Shown here: in pieces, positions 8,392-17,202 of the stretch
Layout of the letters: every line of letters begins with the position of its first letter
Position numbering within the stretch: the stretch's first letter is position 1
From: Pedobacter sp. Leaf41
GTDB taxonomy: Bacteria; Bacteroidota; Bacteroidia; Sphingobacteriales; Sphingobacteriaceae
Length of the DNA stretch: 64,000 nucleotides
Assembly: GCF_001422545.1 (NCBI RefSeq)
Contig: NZ_LMLE01000001.1
Location: forward strand, 990,127-1,054,126
Direction of reading: 5' to 3'
Made by a program: the position numbers and the translations under genes
Notes under the pieces: generated by a model
Seen by the model: the letters and a program-made list of their open reading frames with translations, nothing else
What the model was told of the DNA's origin: nothing
Databases searched by the model: none

Positions 8392-8541
8392 TTATTTCGA
8401 TTTTTTTATTACCTGAATGTTTTTAATTGCGTAGCGGCGATAAAGTTCTTGTGCATTATCGGTGCCGTGCTTGCAAGCAGGGTTTAGGGTGCAAATGAAA
8501 GAAAGTGCAGCAACAAAAAGTAGTTTTATTTTTCTTTCCAT
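8392..8541 (-). CDS. tiny exported protein or lipoprotein, 49 residues, inside the metal operon
   Basis: Minus-strand frame starting ATG at 8541 and ending TAA, 2 nt before the ATPase start. The product begins MERKIKLLFVAALSF (a basic, then hydrophobic signal segment) followed by TLNPACKHGTDNAQEL. The Cys at 23 could be a weak lipobox (NPAC). The mature part would be only about 27 residues and includes YRRYAIKN. A TATATTTG box lies 4 nt before the ATG, so this gene may lead the transporter mRNA. No family recognised. The tight spacing and signal-like N-terminus argue that it is real. Confidence 0.68.
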   Translation of the reverse strand: MERKIKLLFVAALSFICTLNPACKHGTDNAQELYRRYAIKNIQVIKKSK

Positions 8542-8545
8542 GGTA

Positions 8546-8553
8546 CAAATATA
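8546..8553 (-). promoter_or_regulatory. -7 element (TATATTTG) before the transporter operon
   Basis: TATATTTG ends 4 nt before the ATG at 8541. A TTTA at 8572-8575, 18 nt further upstream, may serve as -33. It would let the ABC genes be transcribed independently of merC, with a leaderless or nearly leaderless mRNA. Confidence 0.55.
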
Positions 8554-8612
8554 TATTCCTTTTCTAGTAGGTAAATTGTTTAAATAGGATAGTTACAATA
8601 TAGTTAATGGTT

Positions 8613-9008
8613 TTATTGATGGATGTGCTTACAGCTTTTTGTTAATTTTAAATTGAAGAAATGTGCTCCAGCAATTGTAAATCCGCCAAGCGGAATTAAA
8701 ATGGGTTCTAATGTTTCGATGCCTGAAAAATGCCCCAAAAGTATGGCGCCAAAACCGAGTGCTAAAATTAATATCGGATAGAAGTTGTAATGAATTTTTC
8801 GATATGATTTACTTAAAGCCCATACGCCAATAAATAGTGAAAGAAGAATCATCGAAATTTCTAATGCTGGAGTGGCTAAAAACTCTAATCCCCACAAAGG
8901 TAGAAGCGTAAATACAAAAGGGAGAATCGCACAATGAACAGCGCAGACAGTAGAAGCAGTTATACCCAGTTTATCAAGATTTATCGTTTTAAAATTTTTC
9001 ATCAGCAT
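8613..9008 (-). CDS. MerC domain-containing inner-membrane protein
   Basis: 131 residues with about four hydrophobic helices. The N-terminal motif STVCAVHCAILPF (Cys22, His25, Cys26) is the metal-binding signature of MerC mercury transporters. Bacteroidota homologues are probably general metal membrane proteins rather than mercury-specific (inference, as no merA/merR is present). The frame extends upstream to a TTG at 9035, but that lies outside the TATATTTG promoter box at 9021-9028. The ATG at 9008 (or 9002) is therefore the better start. The C-terminal SCKHIHQ adds a further Cys/His group. It is divergent from the TonB receptor and shares its regulatory region. Confidence 0.8.
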   Translation of the reverse strand: MLMKNFKTINLDKLGITASTVCAVHCAILPFVFTLLPLWGLEFLATPALEISMILLSLFIGVWALSKSYRKIHYNFYPILILALGFGAILLGHFSGIETLEPILIPLGGFTIAGAHFFNLKLTKSCKHIHQ

Positions 9009-9020
9009 AAGTTTACCAGT

Positions 9021-9028
9021 CAAATATA
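9021..9028 (-). promoter_or_regulatory. -7 element (TATATTTG) of merC-like gene
   Basis: Minus-strand TATATTTG, 12 nt before the ATG at 9008. It rules out the upstream TTG as start. The -33 zone falls inside the inverted repeat at 9040-9063. Confidence 0.6.
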
Positions 9029-9039
9029 AAAGCAATTAT

Positions 9040-9063
9040 GTTGCATTTGCTATTATTTGCAAC
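9040..9063. promoter_or_regulatory. candidate Fur/Zur operator between merC and the TonB receptor
   Basis: A 24-bp imperfect palindrome with 6-bp perfect arms GTTGCA and TGCAAC around an AT-rich centre. It lies 12 nt upstream of the merC -7 box and about 54 nt upstream of the receptor -33 box. Size and position suit a Fur-family dimer site serving both directions. Assignment to the linked repressor is inference. Confidence 0.5.
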
Positions 9064-9116
9064 GAAATTGCATTTTCATGATAATTGCTTTAACGTTCGT
9101 TTGCCAAAATTTATTA

Positions 9117-9147
9117 TTTGATATATTTAAAAATAAATTTAGATTTG
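9117..9147 (+). promoter_or_regulatory. consensus Bacteroidota promoter of the TonB-dependent receptor
   Basis: TTTG (9117-9120), exactly 19 nt, then TAGATTTG (9140-9147). This is a full match to TTTG-N19-TAnnTTTG. The start codon is 30 nt after the -7 box. Confidence 0.75.
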
Positions 9148-9177
9148 CCTAAAAATATATTTAGATAATATCATTCC

Positions 9178-11631
9178 ATGAAAATAGCCATACTACTTAT
9201 TTTAATTGCTTGCACATTTTCCAATAGCTATTCCCAAAATGTAATCACAGGTAAGGTTTCATCAAAAGGAAAAGTACAGGAGAATATTAATGTTAAAATT
9301 GTTGGAACCAATAAATCCACAAAAACCGATCAAGCGGGTTGGTATCAAATTAGCAATGTTCAAAGTGGTCCAGTTGAATTGCAGTTTTCGGGGGTTAATT
9401 ATCAAGCTAAGCGGATAAAAGCCCAAGTACTAAATGATACACTGCATTTAAATGTAGAAATATCGGAGACTGAATCGAACCTCAGCGATGTGGTGATAAC
9501 GGGTGTAAACCGAGCAACATCGTTAAGAAAAAGCCCGGTGCCGATTGCGGTCTTGTCTAAAAAAACAATGGATCAGAATGTAAATACAAACCTAATCGAA
9601 GCGATTGTAAAGGGTGTTCCGGGTGTAACCGCGGTTACTACGGGGCCAAATGTATCTAAACCCTTTATACGCGGACTTGGCTACAACCGGGTATTAACTT
9701 TATACGATGGCTTGCGTCAGGAAGGCCAGCAATGGGGTGATGAACATGGAATTGAGGTTGATGAATATGGAATCGTGAGGGCTGAAGTGGTGAAAGGTCC
9801 GGCGAGTTTAACATATGGATCTGATGCTTTGGCAGGGGTAATTAACATGATTCCTTATACGCCAAATTTCGAAGATGGCAAGTTGAAAGGTGATTTTACC
9901 ACTAACTTTCAAAGCAATAATGGAATGTTTGGTTCGTCACTGGGTTTAGCTTACATCAAAAATGACTGGAAATATACTTTGCGTGCTACAGGTAAGGCGA
10001 CCCATAATTATTACAACAAGGTTGATGGGTATGTTTATGGAACTGCATTTAGAGAATATAATCTTTCAGCAAGTGCGAGAGTAGATAAAGACTGGGGTTA
10101 TTCTAAAACGGCTATTACTTACTACGATAACCTTATGGAGATTCCGGATGGGAGCAGAGATTCTACCACTCGTAGCTTTACGAGGCAAATTTTTGATGAT
10201 GGAGACGATATTAAAAACAGACCTATCGTATCTTCAGATGACTTAAAGACCTACACTATAAATCCTTTACATCAGCATATTCAGCATTTCCGTTTTTATA
10301 ACGCCAGTCAATTTAAGTTTGCAAATAGTGATTTAAACATATTAGTTGGTGGACAGCAAAGTGTAAGAAGAGAATATAATCATCCAACGATCCCGGATCA
10401 AGCTGGACTATATGTGGTTTTGAACACTTTGAACTATGATATAAAATACAACCTCCCGGATTTTGGCGGAATTGAAAGTACTTTAGGTATCAATGGGATG
10501 TACCAAACTAATCGCAGTAAAGATGCTACAGATTTCCCTATTCCAGATTATGACTTGTTTGATATCGGAACATTTTATTTCGCTAAAAAGTCTTTTGGGA
10601 AATTGGATATTTCAGGTGGCGTGAGGCTTGATAGGAGAAATATTAATTGGAGTGATTTCTATGTCGGAACGAATGTTTTAACTGGTTTTGGGCAAAAATC
10701 TGATGTGAATGATGCTAGCGCTAATTTGCAGTTCCCATCATTTAATAAGAATTATTATGGCTTTTCTGGGAGTTTAGGATTAACCTATAATCTATCAGAT
10801 AAATTTTTAATCAAGGCAAATTTAGCAAGAGGATATAGAGCGCCCAATATTACTGAAATTGGTTCAAATGGTTTAGATCCTGGCGCACACATTGTTTATT
10901 TGGGAAACAGAACTTTTAAGCCAGAGTTTAATCTTCAGCAGGATATTGGCATTAGTGCCTATTTAAAAGATGTAGATATTAGCATGGAACTATTCAACAA
11001 CAACATTCAAAACTACATCTATCAATCGCGTTTAACGGATGATAATGGAAATGCAGTGGTTATTGTTCCCGGGAATTTAACTTATCAATATCAGCAATCG
11101 AAAGCCCGTTTGTATGGTGCTGAGTTAGCTATAAACATACACCCATCAACATTAAAATGGTTTGCCTTTAACAATAGTGTTGCTTATGTAGTAGGCTTAA
11201 ATAAAAATGAAACTTTATTGAATTTACATGGGAAAGCAGCAAAATATTTACCATTTATCCCACCATTGCAAATCAGATCTGAAATAAAATTGACAGCACA
11301 AAAGAATATCGGTTTTTTGGATAAACCATATTTTAAAATTGATGCAGCAATATTTACAGAACAAAATAAGTTTTATGCACTTGATGATACTGAGACTTTT
11401 ACGAAAGGATATACTTTAATTAATGCTGGCATTGGTTCCTCTATAAAAGCTAAGTCAGGGAGAACAGTATTGGATATTTTTATTCAGGCGGATAATGTTT
11501 TCAATATTGCCTACCAATCGCACTTAAATCGGTTAAAATATTTCGAGTATTATGAATCATCACCCAATGGCCGCTCTGGAATTTATAATATGGGCAGAAA
11601 TATGAGCATTAAAGTGATTGTGCCTTTTTGA
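9178..11631 (+). CDS. TonB-dependent outer-membrane receptor, probable metal uptake
   Basis: 817 residues. A signal peptide ends near SYSQ (residue 20). A carboxypeptidase-regulatory-like beta domain follows (about 20-105, NVITGKVSS...), then the plug (about 110-220, with PFIRGLGYNRVLTLYDG and VVKGPASLTYGSDALAGVIN), then a beta-barrel ending in the aromatic terminus VIVPF. The plug stretch GQQWGDEHGIEVDEYG resembles the DEHG-type loop of zinc-receptor-like proteins (recalled). Its divergence from the MerC/ABC/Fur operon suggests it brings a metal or metal complex across the outer membrane. No SusD partner is adjacent, which argues against a glycan role. Confidence 0.9.
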   Translation: MKIAILLILIACTFSNSYSQNVITGKVSSKGKVQENINVKIVGTNKSTKTDQAGWYQISNVQSGPVELQFSGVNYQAKRIKAQVLNDTLHLNVEISETESNLSDVVITGVNRATSLRKSPVPIAVLSKKTMDQNVNTNLIEAIVKGVPGVTAVTTGPNVSKPFIRGLGYNRVLTLYDGLRQEGQQWGDEHGIEVDEYGIVRAEVVKGPASLTYGSDALAGVINMIPYTPNFEDGKLKGDFTTNFQSNNGMFGSSLGLAYIKNDWKYTLRATGKATHNYYNKVDGYVYGTAFREYNLSASARVDKDWGYSKTAITYYDNLMEIPDGSRDSTTRSFTRQIFDDGDDIKNRPIVSSDDLKTYTINPLHQHIQHFRFYNASQFKFANSDLNILVGGQQSVRREYNHPTIPDQAGLYVVLNTLNYDIKYNLPDFGGIESTLGINGMYQTNRSKDATDFPIPDYDLFDIGTFYFAKKSFGKLDISGGVRLDRRNINWSDFYVGTNVLTGFGQKSDVNDASANLQFPSFNKNYYGFSGSLGLTYNLSDKFLIKANLARGYRAPNITEIGSNGLDPGAHIVYLGNRTFKPEFNLQQDIGISAYLKDVDISMELFNNNIQNYIYQSRLTDDNGNAVVIVPGNLTYQYQQSKARLYGAELAINIHPSTLKWFAFNNSVAYVVGLNKNETLLNLHGKAAKYLPFIPPLQIRSEIKLTAQKNIGFLDKPYFKIDAAIFTEQNKFYALDDTETFTKGYTLINAGIGSSIKAKSGRTVLDIFIQADNVFNIAYQSHLNRLKYFEYYESSPNGRSGIYNMGRNMSIKVIVPF

Positions 11632-11806
11632 GGATCGGAAAATGACGAATAGGAAATGGGTAATGGAAAATGTAATATTGATCATGTAGGAATGACGTTC
11701 TTAAATATTTGTGGAGAGAGAAAAAAATGGGCTTTCCATCTTAAACATCGCTTTTCCATTGCTATATTTACTTCATCCATCTTGGCTTGATATAACCTAC
11801 ATAAAC

Positions 11807-12247
11807 ATGGAACCATCAGTAAGTGAGCAACGATTAAATTTTCTAAGACAATCTATTGGCAAGGTGATCTCTAATTCACCATCGAATTTTATGAATTGGT
11901 TGGCGCCGGTTTTAATCAAAGCTGAAAATGGTATTCTGGTATGCCAATATACCATTCGTAAGGAGATGACTAATCCTTACCAAATTTTGCATGGCGGCGT
12001 TACCGCTGGAATTATTGATGATTTAATTGGTGCAACAGTTTACACTATGGGTTTAAATGATCGTTACACTACCGTAAATAATTATATCGATTACTTTGCC
12101 CCTGCGAAAGAAGGAGACGAGGTTGTTGCCGAAACATCAATTGTGAAGCGAGGAAAAACAATTTTAAATCTTCAGTGTGAGATATATTTACCATCAAAAA
12201 AACGTTTAATAGCCAAAGGATATTCGAACATGTTAAACATAGGTTAA
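11807..12247 (+). CDS. PaaI-type hotdog-fold acyl-CoA thioesterase
   Basis: 146 residues from the ATG at 11807 (MEPSVSEQRLNFLRQ). The frame is open upstream to a GTG at 11711, but that extension is hydrophobic and not conserved-looking. The core NPYQILHGGVTAGIIDDLIG carries the HGG motif of the PaaI hotdog family. NNYIDYFAPAKEGDEV is the second conserved strand-helix. It would hydrolyse aromatic or short acyl-CoA thioesters. No pathway genes adjoin, so the substrate is unknown. Confidence 0.85.
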   Translation: MEPSVSEQRLNFLRQSIGKVISNSPSNFMNWLAPVLIKAENGILVCQYTIRKEMTNPYQILHGGVTAGIIDDLIGATVYTMGLNDRYTTVNNYIDYFAPAKEGDEVVAETSIVKRGKTILNLQCEIYLPSKKRLIAKGYSNMLNIG

Positions 12248-12347
12248 CACTTTCTTCGAAGCTTTAAAATTATTTGTTAATTCCTTTAAATTAGCGAAAC
12301 ATTCTCATTAATACATTGTTGTAACTTAACCAAAAATATAATGAGCC

Positions 12348-12590
12348 ATGTTAGAAAATTATTCCACCCTGCAATTCATTGTTAGAGGCAAGATTTTTAA
12401 AGGATTTTGCATGCGTATTCAAGATGATTTTCATGAAACTTATGCCGTTGTTTTAGATGGCTACCATTCTTTTTGTATCTGGTTAGATAATAAAAATGAG
12501 AAGTGGTGTGCATCTAAAAATGTGGCTATCGATCCAGATGCGATCGATGAAATCATCAACAGGATATCGCCTCGTCCGCAAGTCTCTTAA
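12348..12590 (+). CDS. small conserved cytoplasmic protein, unknown function
   Basis: 80 residues without signal peptide or membrane segment: MLENYSTLQFIVRGKIF at the start, GYHSFCIWLDNKNEKWCASK in the middle and an acidic DPDAIDEIINRI near the end. I do not recognise the family. Start, length and a strong terminator right after it support a real single gene. Its 100-nt upstream gap is AT-rich and could hold the promoter. Confidence 0.7.
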   Translation: MLENYSTLQFIVRGKIFKGFCMRIQDDFHETYAVVLDGYHSFCIWLDNKNEKWCASKNVAIDPDAIDEIINRISPRPQVS

Positions 12591-12613
12591 CAATCCATCA
12601 GAATAATGCTCAA

Positions 12614-12655
12614 AAAAAATCCCTGCTTAAGTAGTTTCTAAAGCAGGGATTTTTT
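12614..12655. terminator. bidirectional terminator
   Basis: Stem AATCCCTGCTT / AAGCAGGGATT, extended by A- and T-runs on either side, lies between two convergent genes and serves both strands. Confidence 0.9.
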
Positions 12656-12669
12656 ATGTCTGACATTTT

Positions 12670-13941
12670 CTATCCAAAGAATAAATAAGCCAGGCCAATT
12701 GCGGTACAAACACCCACCAAATCTGCCAATAACATTGCGCCAACGGCGTAGCGTGTATTTTTGATGCTTACTGACCCAAAATAAACGGCAATGACATAAA
12801 AGGTTGTATCAGAAGCACCTTGGAATATACCAGATAACTTACTTGGAAATGAATCGGCACCATAAGCCGTCATCGTATCCACCATCATTCCTCTGGCGGC
12901 ACCTCCACTTAGCGGCCGAATCAAAGCAGTTGGCAGCGCCTCTACAAAACGAGTATCGGCACCGAGCATTACAAATAAATTTTTAATACCCATAATTACC
13001 ACATCAAATGTTCCACTGGTACGCAACATACTGATTGCGACCAACATGCCAACGAGATAAGGGATAATTTTTACTGCAGTTTCGAATCCATTCTTTGCGC
13101 CATCAATGAACGCATCAAAAACATCGATTTTTTTATACAAGCCACCCAGCACAATTACTAAGAAAACAAATAGAATTAATCCGTTGCTTAATAAGCCCGA
13201 AAATGATTTAATACCATCAGCATTCAATGAAGTTACATATAAAACAAGCAATGCAATTATCAAAGATATGCTTAAAACCCAACCAATAATTACAGGCTGT
13301 AGTAAGTTGATCTTTTGCTTAAAAGAAACGATTAGCATGGCTGCCATCGTTCCAACAAAAGTTACAATTAAGCATGGGATAAAAACGTCGGTAGGATCAG
13401 AAGCATTTTGCGAAGCACGTATAGCAATTACACTCACCGGAATTAAACTTAAACCCGCTGCATGAAGGCACAAGAACATAATTTGAGCATTTGATGCAGT
13501 GTCTTTACTCGGGTTTAATTCTTGCAAACTTTCCATCGCTTTTAAGCCAAATGGGGTTGCAGCATTGTCTAATCCCAATAAATTTGCAGAAAAATTCATG
13601 ATCATGTGCCCCATTGAAGGGTGACCTTTAGGGATCTCCGGGAAAAGTTTTGAGAAGAAAGGACCTACAATTCTTGATAATAAGCGAATTCCGCCAGCAC
13701 GTTCAGCAATGCTCATAAAGCCCATAAATAAGGCCAAAATTCCAATTAATTTAAGGCACAACTCTACTGATGTCCAGCAGGTTTCGATGATGCCATTAAC
13801 TTTTGTGAGGTTGGTTGGATCATCTGCTTTACCAATCACCATCCAACTAAAAATTTCAGTTTGTCCGAAAAAGAAGCACTTTACTGCGGCTACTAAAATT
13901 GCGATAACAATAAATCCAGACCAAATTCTACTTAATGCCAT
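12670..13941 (-). CDS. nucleoside-recognition (SpmA-SpmB fusion) membrane protein
   Basis: 423 residues, strongly hydrophobic, about ten helices. The N-terminal half matches spore maturation protein A (ERAGGIRLLSRIVGPFF, NLLGLDNAATPFGLKAME) and the C-terminal half SpmB (TALIRPLSGGAARGMMVDT). Both are separate genes in Bacillus and are commonly fused in Bacteroidota. Despite the name there is no sporulation here. The domain is related to nucleoside transporters, and the real substrate is unknown. It stands alone between a terminator and a repeat-bearing spacer. Confidence 0.9.
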   Translation of the reverse strand: MALSRIWSGFIVIAILVAAVKCFFFGQTEIFSWMVIGKADDPTNLTKVNGIIETCWTSVELCLKLIGILALFMGFMSIAERAGGIRLLSRIVGPFFSKLFPEIPKGHPSMGHMIMNFSANLLGLDNAATPFGLKAMESLQELNPSKDTASNAQIMFLCLHAAGLSLIPVSVIAIRASQNASDPTDVFIPCLIVTFVGTMAAMLIVSFKQKINLLQPVIIGWVLSISLIIALLVLYVTSLNADGIKSFSGLLSNGLILFVFLVIVLGGLYKKIDVFDAFIDGAKNGFETAVKIIPYLVGMLVAISMLRTSGTFDVVIMGIKNLFVMLGADTRFVEALPTALIRPLSGGAARGMMVDTMTAYGADSFPSKLSGIFQGASDTTFYVIAVYFGSVSIKNTRYAVGAMLLADLVGVCTAIGLAYLFFG

Positions 13942-13989
13942 TAGGGTTGTTTAGTTTTTTAACCGGTGTAAAATAGGGGTTTTAGTTTG

Positions 13990-14115
13990 TAAATCCATGG
14001 CTAAGTCCAAAGTCTGTAGTCGTAAATATTCAGTCTTAAGTTTACAAATTATAAAATCAAAAAAGTCCATAGTTCCTAGTATAAAACTAAAGACTATGGA
14101 CTTCAGACTTTGAAC
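13990..14115. repeat. AGTCCA/AAGTCT-rich spacer with hairpin
   Basis: Short motifs (aagtcc, aagtct, agtctt, agtccatag) recur through the spacer. A 10-bp perfect inverted repeat AGTCCATAGT / ACTATGGACT sits at 14064-14073 and 14093-14102. It could terminate the S9 peptidase transcript. I recall similar low-complexity spacers in Pedobacter genomes. Confidence 0.55.
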
Positions 14116-14125
14116 TCTGTACTAA

Positions 14126-16990
14126 CTAAGGTTTATCATCTGTTAATTCAAAACCCCATGTTTTTCCTTTTTCAGTTGCCGGGATTCCACTAGTCATCCA
14201 GGCAGGCGCTTTTGCACCTTTTAAATAGTAGTCGAAAAACTGTTGTTCACGAATTTGGATATCTTTACGATTTTGGCGTTGAACTAAATTATGTGCTTCT
14301 CCATTATAGTTTAACATCCAAACTGGTTTGCCCAATCGCCGTAAGCCAGTAAACATTTCTATTCCCTGGTACCACGGCACCGCTCCATCGGCATCATTGG
14401 CCATTACCACCACTGGTGTATTTACCTTTGGAAACATAAATAGAGGGGAATTTTCGGTATATAATTCTGGCTTTTCCCAAAGGGTGGCACCAATTCTACT
14501 TTGTGTTTTTTCATATTGAAACTGACGGTTCATTCCGCTTTCCCAACGGATACCCCCGTAAGCGGAGGTCATGTTTACCACTGGTGCTCCTGCCCAAGCT
14601 GCTGCATACATATCATTTTGAGTAATTAAATAGGCTACCTGATAGCCACCCCAGCTTTGTCCTTGAATACCAATTTTTGTTCCATCTACCCAACTGTTTT
14701 TCTTTAAACTCTCTACGCCCGAGTTGATAAATTCAACTGCCGATTGACCTGGATGACCAGTTTCGTAACTAATATCCGGAGCGAAAACCAAATACCCATT
14801 ACTCACGAAGAAAGAAATGTTTAATCGGGAAGGGGTAGGCGCTGGAGCTTGATAAGTGTACAATCCATCAGAAAGCTTTTCGTAGAAATAAGCAATCATT
14901 GGATATTTTTTATTCGGATCAAAGTTCTCTGGTTTGTACAAAATTCCCTCGGCTTTATATCCTTTTGGTGTAGTCCATTTAACCAACTCTGCCGTACCCC
15001 AATTGTAATTTTGCTGTTGAGGATTGGTATTGCTTAACTTTGTTTCTGTTTTAAAATCATTCGTAACATAAACATTTGGCGATTCTGTGTAGTTTGCTTT
15101 GTCATAAATATAAACATCCGCATCTTTGGCTTTGACTAAATTTGAGTATTTATATTTTGCCATAACCACCAATTCTGGTGCTTTTGCCGAACCTACATTT
15201 GTTCTGTAGAATCCATTTTCTTTAGTCACGTTGTTAAATCCATCTAACCAAACCAATTCGTTTGCTTTAACAAATTTATTATCCACCATGCGATTGAATG
15301 GGTTGTTATCTTGTTCAACGCGTTCATAACGGAAGGTGATTTTATTTGCTCTACCGAAACCAGCAGTAATGTTCTTAGCAGGCGATTTTCCATCTGGAGA
15401 AAACGACCAAATGTCATATCGATCATTTAATAAAACTGCTTTGTCGCCTTCTGTCCAGGTGGCAACTCCGTAGGATGATGGAAGATCTGGAACATCGTTG
15501 TCCTCATCAACAAATTTTACATTTAAGCTTTCTGTTAAGGCTACAATTTTGCCTGTTGCTACAGCGTAAGTGTACCAATTACCGTTTTTTCTATCGAAAT
15601 ACAAAATGTAATTGCCACCCGGAGAAGCCATTGCGTAGCCATTTAATTCGCTGATGATCTTTTTGCGCTGGCCATTTTTAGTATCAACTAAATAATAATC
15701 TTTCGATGTTGCACCACTCCATTGCGATTCGATCCTACGCCCGAAATCTGTAGACGCCAAAACGAAATTTGCATCGCCTTCTGCAACCATGTTAGCGTCA
15801 GGTAAACTCAAATCTGTTAATGGGATTGCTTTTGGGTCGCTGCTATAAACGTCGATAACTGATAGATAACTTTTTTTGCTATCGCGATCCGCATTTTTCA
15901 ATTGCATTGGCTGCAAGTAATCGTCCTTGTAATTCCATACGTCAACTTTAGCTACTTCAAAATCTACGATAGTCGTATCTTTTGGCTTTTTAATAGGAGA
16001 GATGCCAAAAAATAGTTTCTTACCATCTTTACTAAATGTCACCCTGCCATCACCATTAACCGACCATTTTGCAGGTAAACCTGGCATGTCATAGTCTACA
16101 ATGGTTTGTGCGGTATCTAATGTTAAAGAGTTGTAATAAACATTATAATTTTTAATCTCCTTTTTCTCTGGATCCTGCTCGCCGACAAACGCCAAGTGCT
16201 CACTTTCGTCATCGAACGCAAAATTTTTAAAGCTGCCTTTTCCCTTGATTAGGGTTTTAAGGGTTCCTTTTTCGGTATTTAACAAGAATACGCCTTGTGG
16301 AGCTGTTTTATCTTTTTTAGAACCGCTGCAAGCAAAAACCAATTGTTTTCCATCTTTACTAAAAGAATAATCGGTAACATATTTATAGGTTTTATCGATT
16401 CCTGTTAATAAATTTTTAACAATAAGATCTGTTCCTTCCTCTGTTTTTCCTTTACCAGCTGGCTCATCATCAGCAAAATCCATCTCCGCATCTTTCTTCT
16501 CAACGGGCTTAGCTGGTGTTTTTTTAGCAGTATCTGGTTTTTCAGTTAAGTAAGCCATAAAGCCATTGCCTTCCTCAGGAAATTTAAACGATTTTACACG
16601 AGGTACTTTGGTAATTGCATTTGTAGTCAGGTTTGCAATACCTAAAGAATCCTTGGGTGTTTCGTCAGGTTTTCTTTTCTTTATTTTTGCCTGGCGTAAA
16701 TCTTTATTTAATGGACGGATATTGAAAACAGCAAATTTAGAGTCGTTGCTAAATTGTGAATTCATTCCCCGAGGGACATTTATTTTAGCGTTGGTTTTGA
16801 TATTGGTAATATAAAGTTGCGCATCGCCCTCTTGCTGTAACACACTATACATTGCCCAAGTACCGTTGTTTGATAATTGCTTGGTGCCTATTGACTCCCA
16901 TTTATCATAAACACTATGATCTAATGGTTTTTTCTGAGCACAGGCAATGCCGACAACGAAAAACAGAATAATAGTTAGTCTTTTTTGCAT
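14126..16990 (-). CDS. S9-family (prolyl oligopeptidase-type) exported peptidase
   Basis: 954 residues from the ATG at 16990, which begins a good signal peptide (MQKRLTIILFFVVGIACAQ). The longer upstream start adds a non-signal leader and is rejected. The long N-terminal half is a beta-propeller with TolB/WD-like turns (FSKDGKQLVFAC, FSKDGKKLFFG). The C-terminal alpha/beta hydrolase has the nucleophile motif GQSWGGY, Asp in ANDADGAVPW and His in GEAHNL. An acidic, lysine-rich linker (about 180-210) interrupts the propeller. It probably cleaves oligopeptides in the periplasm. Confidence 0.92.
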   Translation of the reverse strand: MQKRLTIILFFVVGIACAQKKPLDHSVYDKWESIGTKQLSNNGTWAMYSVLQQEGDAQLYITNIKTNAKINVPRGMNSQFSNDSKFAVFNIRPLNKDLRQAKIKKRKPDETPKDSLGIANLTTNAITKVPRVKSFKFPEEGNGFMAYLTEKPDTAKKTPAKPVEKKDAEMDFADDEPAGKGKTEEGTDLIVKNLLTGIDKTYKYVTDYSFSKDGKQLVFACSGSKKDKTAPQGVFLLNTEKGTLKTLIKGKGSFKNFAFDDESEHLAFVGEQDPEKKEIKNYNVYYNSLTLDTAQTIVDYDMPGLPAKWSVNGDGRVTFSKDGKKLFFGISPIKKPKDTTIVDFEVAKVDVWNYKDDYLQPMQLKNADRDSKKSYLSVIDVYSSDPKAIPLTDLSLPDANMVAEGDANFVLASTDFGRRIESQWSGATSKDYYLVDTKNGQRKKIISELNGYAMASPGGNYILYFDRKNGNWYTYAVATGKIVALTESLNVKFVDEDNDVPDLPSSYGVATWTEGDKAVLLNDRYDIWSFSPDGKSPAKNITAGFGRANKITFRYERVEQDNNPFNRMVDNKFVKANELVWLDGFNNVTKENGFYRTNVGSAKAPELVVMAKYKYSNLVKAKDADVYIYDKANYTESPNVYVTNDFKTETKLSNTNPQQQNYNWGTAELVKWTTPKGYKAEGILYKPENFDPNKKYPMIAYFYEKLSDGLYTYQAPAPTPSRLNISFFVSNGYLVFAPDISYETGHPGQSAVEFINSGVESLKKNSWVDGTKIGIQGQSWGGYQVAYLITQNDMYAAAWAGAPVVNMTSAYGGIRWESGMNRQFQYEKTQSRIGATLWEKPELYTENSPLFMFPKVNTPVVVMANDADGAVPWYQGIEMFTGLRRLGKPVWMLNYNGEAHNLVQRQNRKDIQIREQQFFDYYLKGAKAPAWMTSGIPATEKGKTWGFELTDDKP

Positions 16991-17202
16991 TTTTTGAAAT
17001 GAATAAATTTGTTGGTGGTGATTTAATCTCCTAAAATTGGAAATTTTTAGATCATTTGGAAACTTGTACGCCAAATATTACATTGTAAAAATGTTTCGGT
17101 GGCATCTATTTGGCCAGTAAATCAATGAGAAATGATTTTAGCGAATTTTCAATGGTGATGATGAAGATGTGTATTCGCTACAATTTCGAACAAAATCTGT
17201 TT

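Noticed and set aside
8588..8605. Direct repeat ATAGTTA-N4-ATAGTTA before the transporter genes as an operator
   Set aside because: Short, AT-rich and not palindromic; chance is likely in this composition.
11711..11806. GTG-start extension of the thioesterase
   Set aside because: The extra 32 residues are hydrophobic and unlike PaaI N-termini; the ATG at 11807 fits the family.
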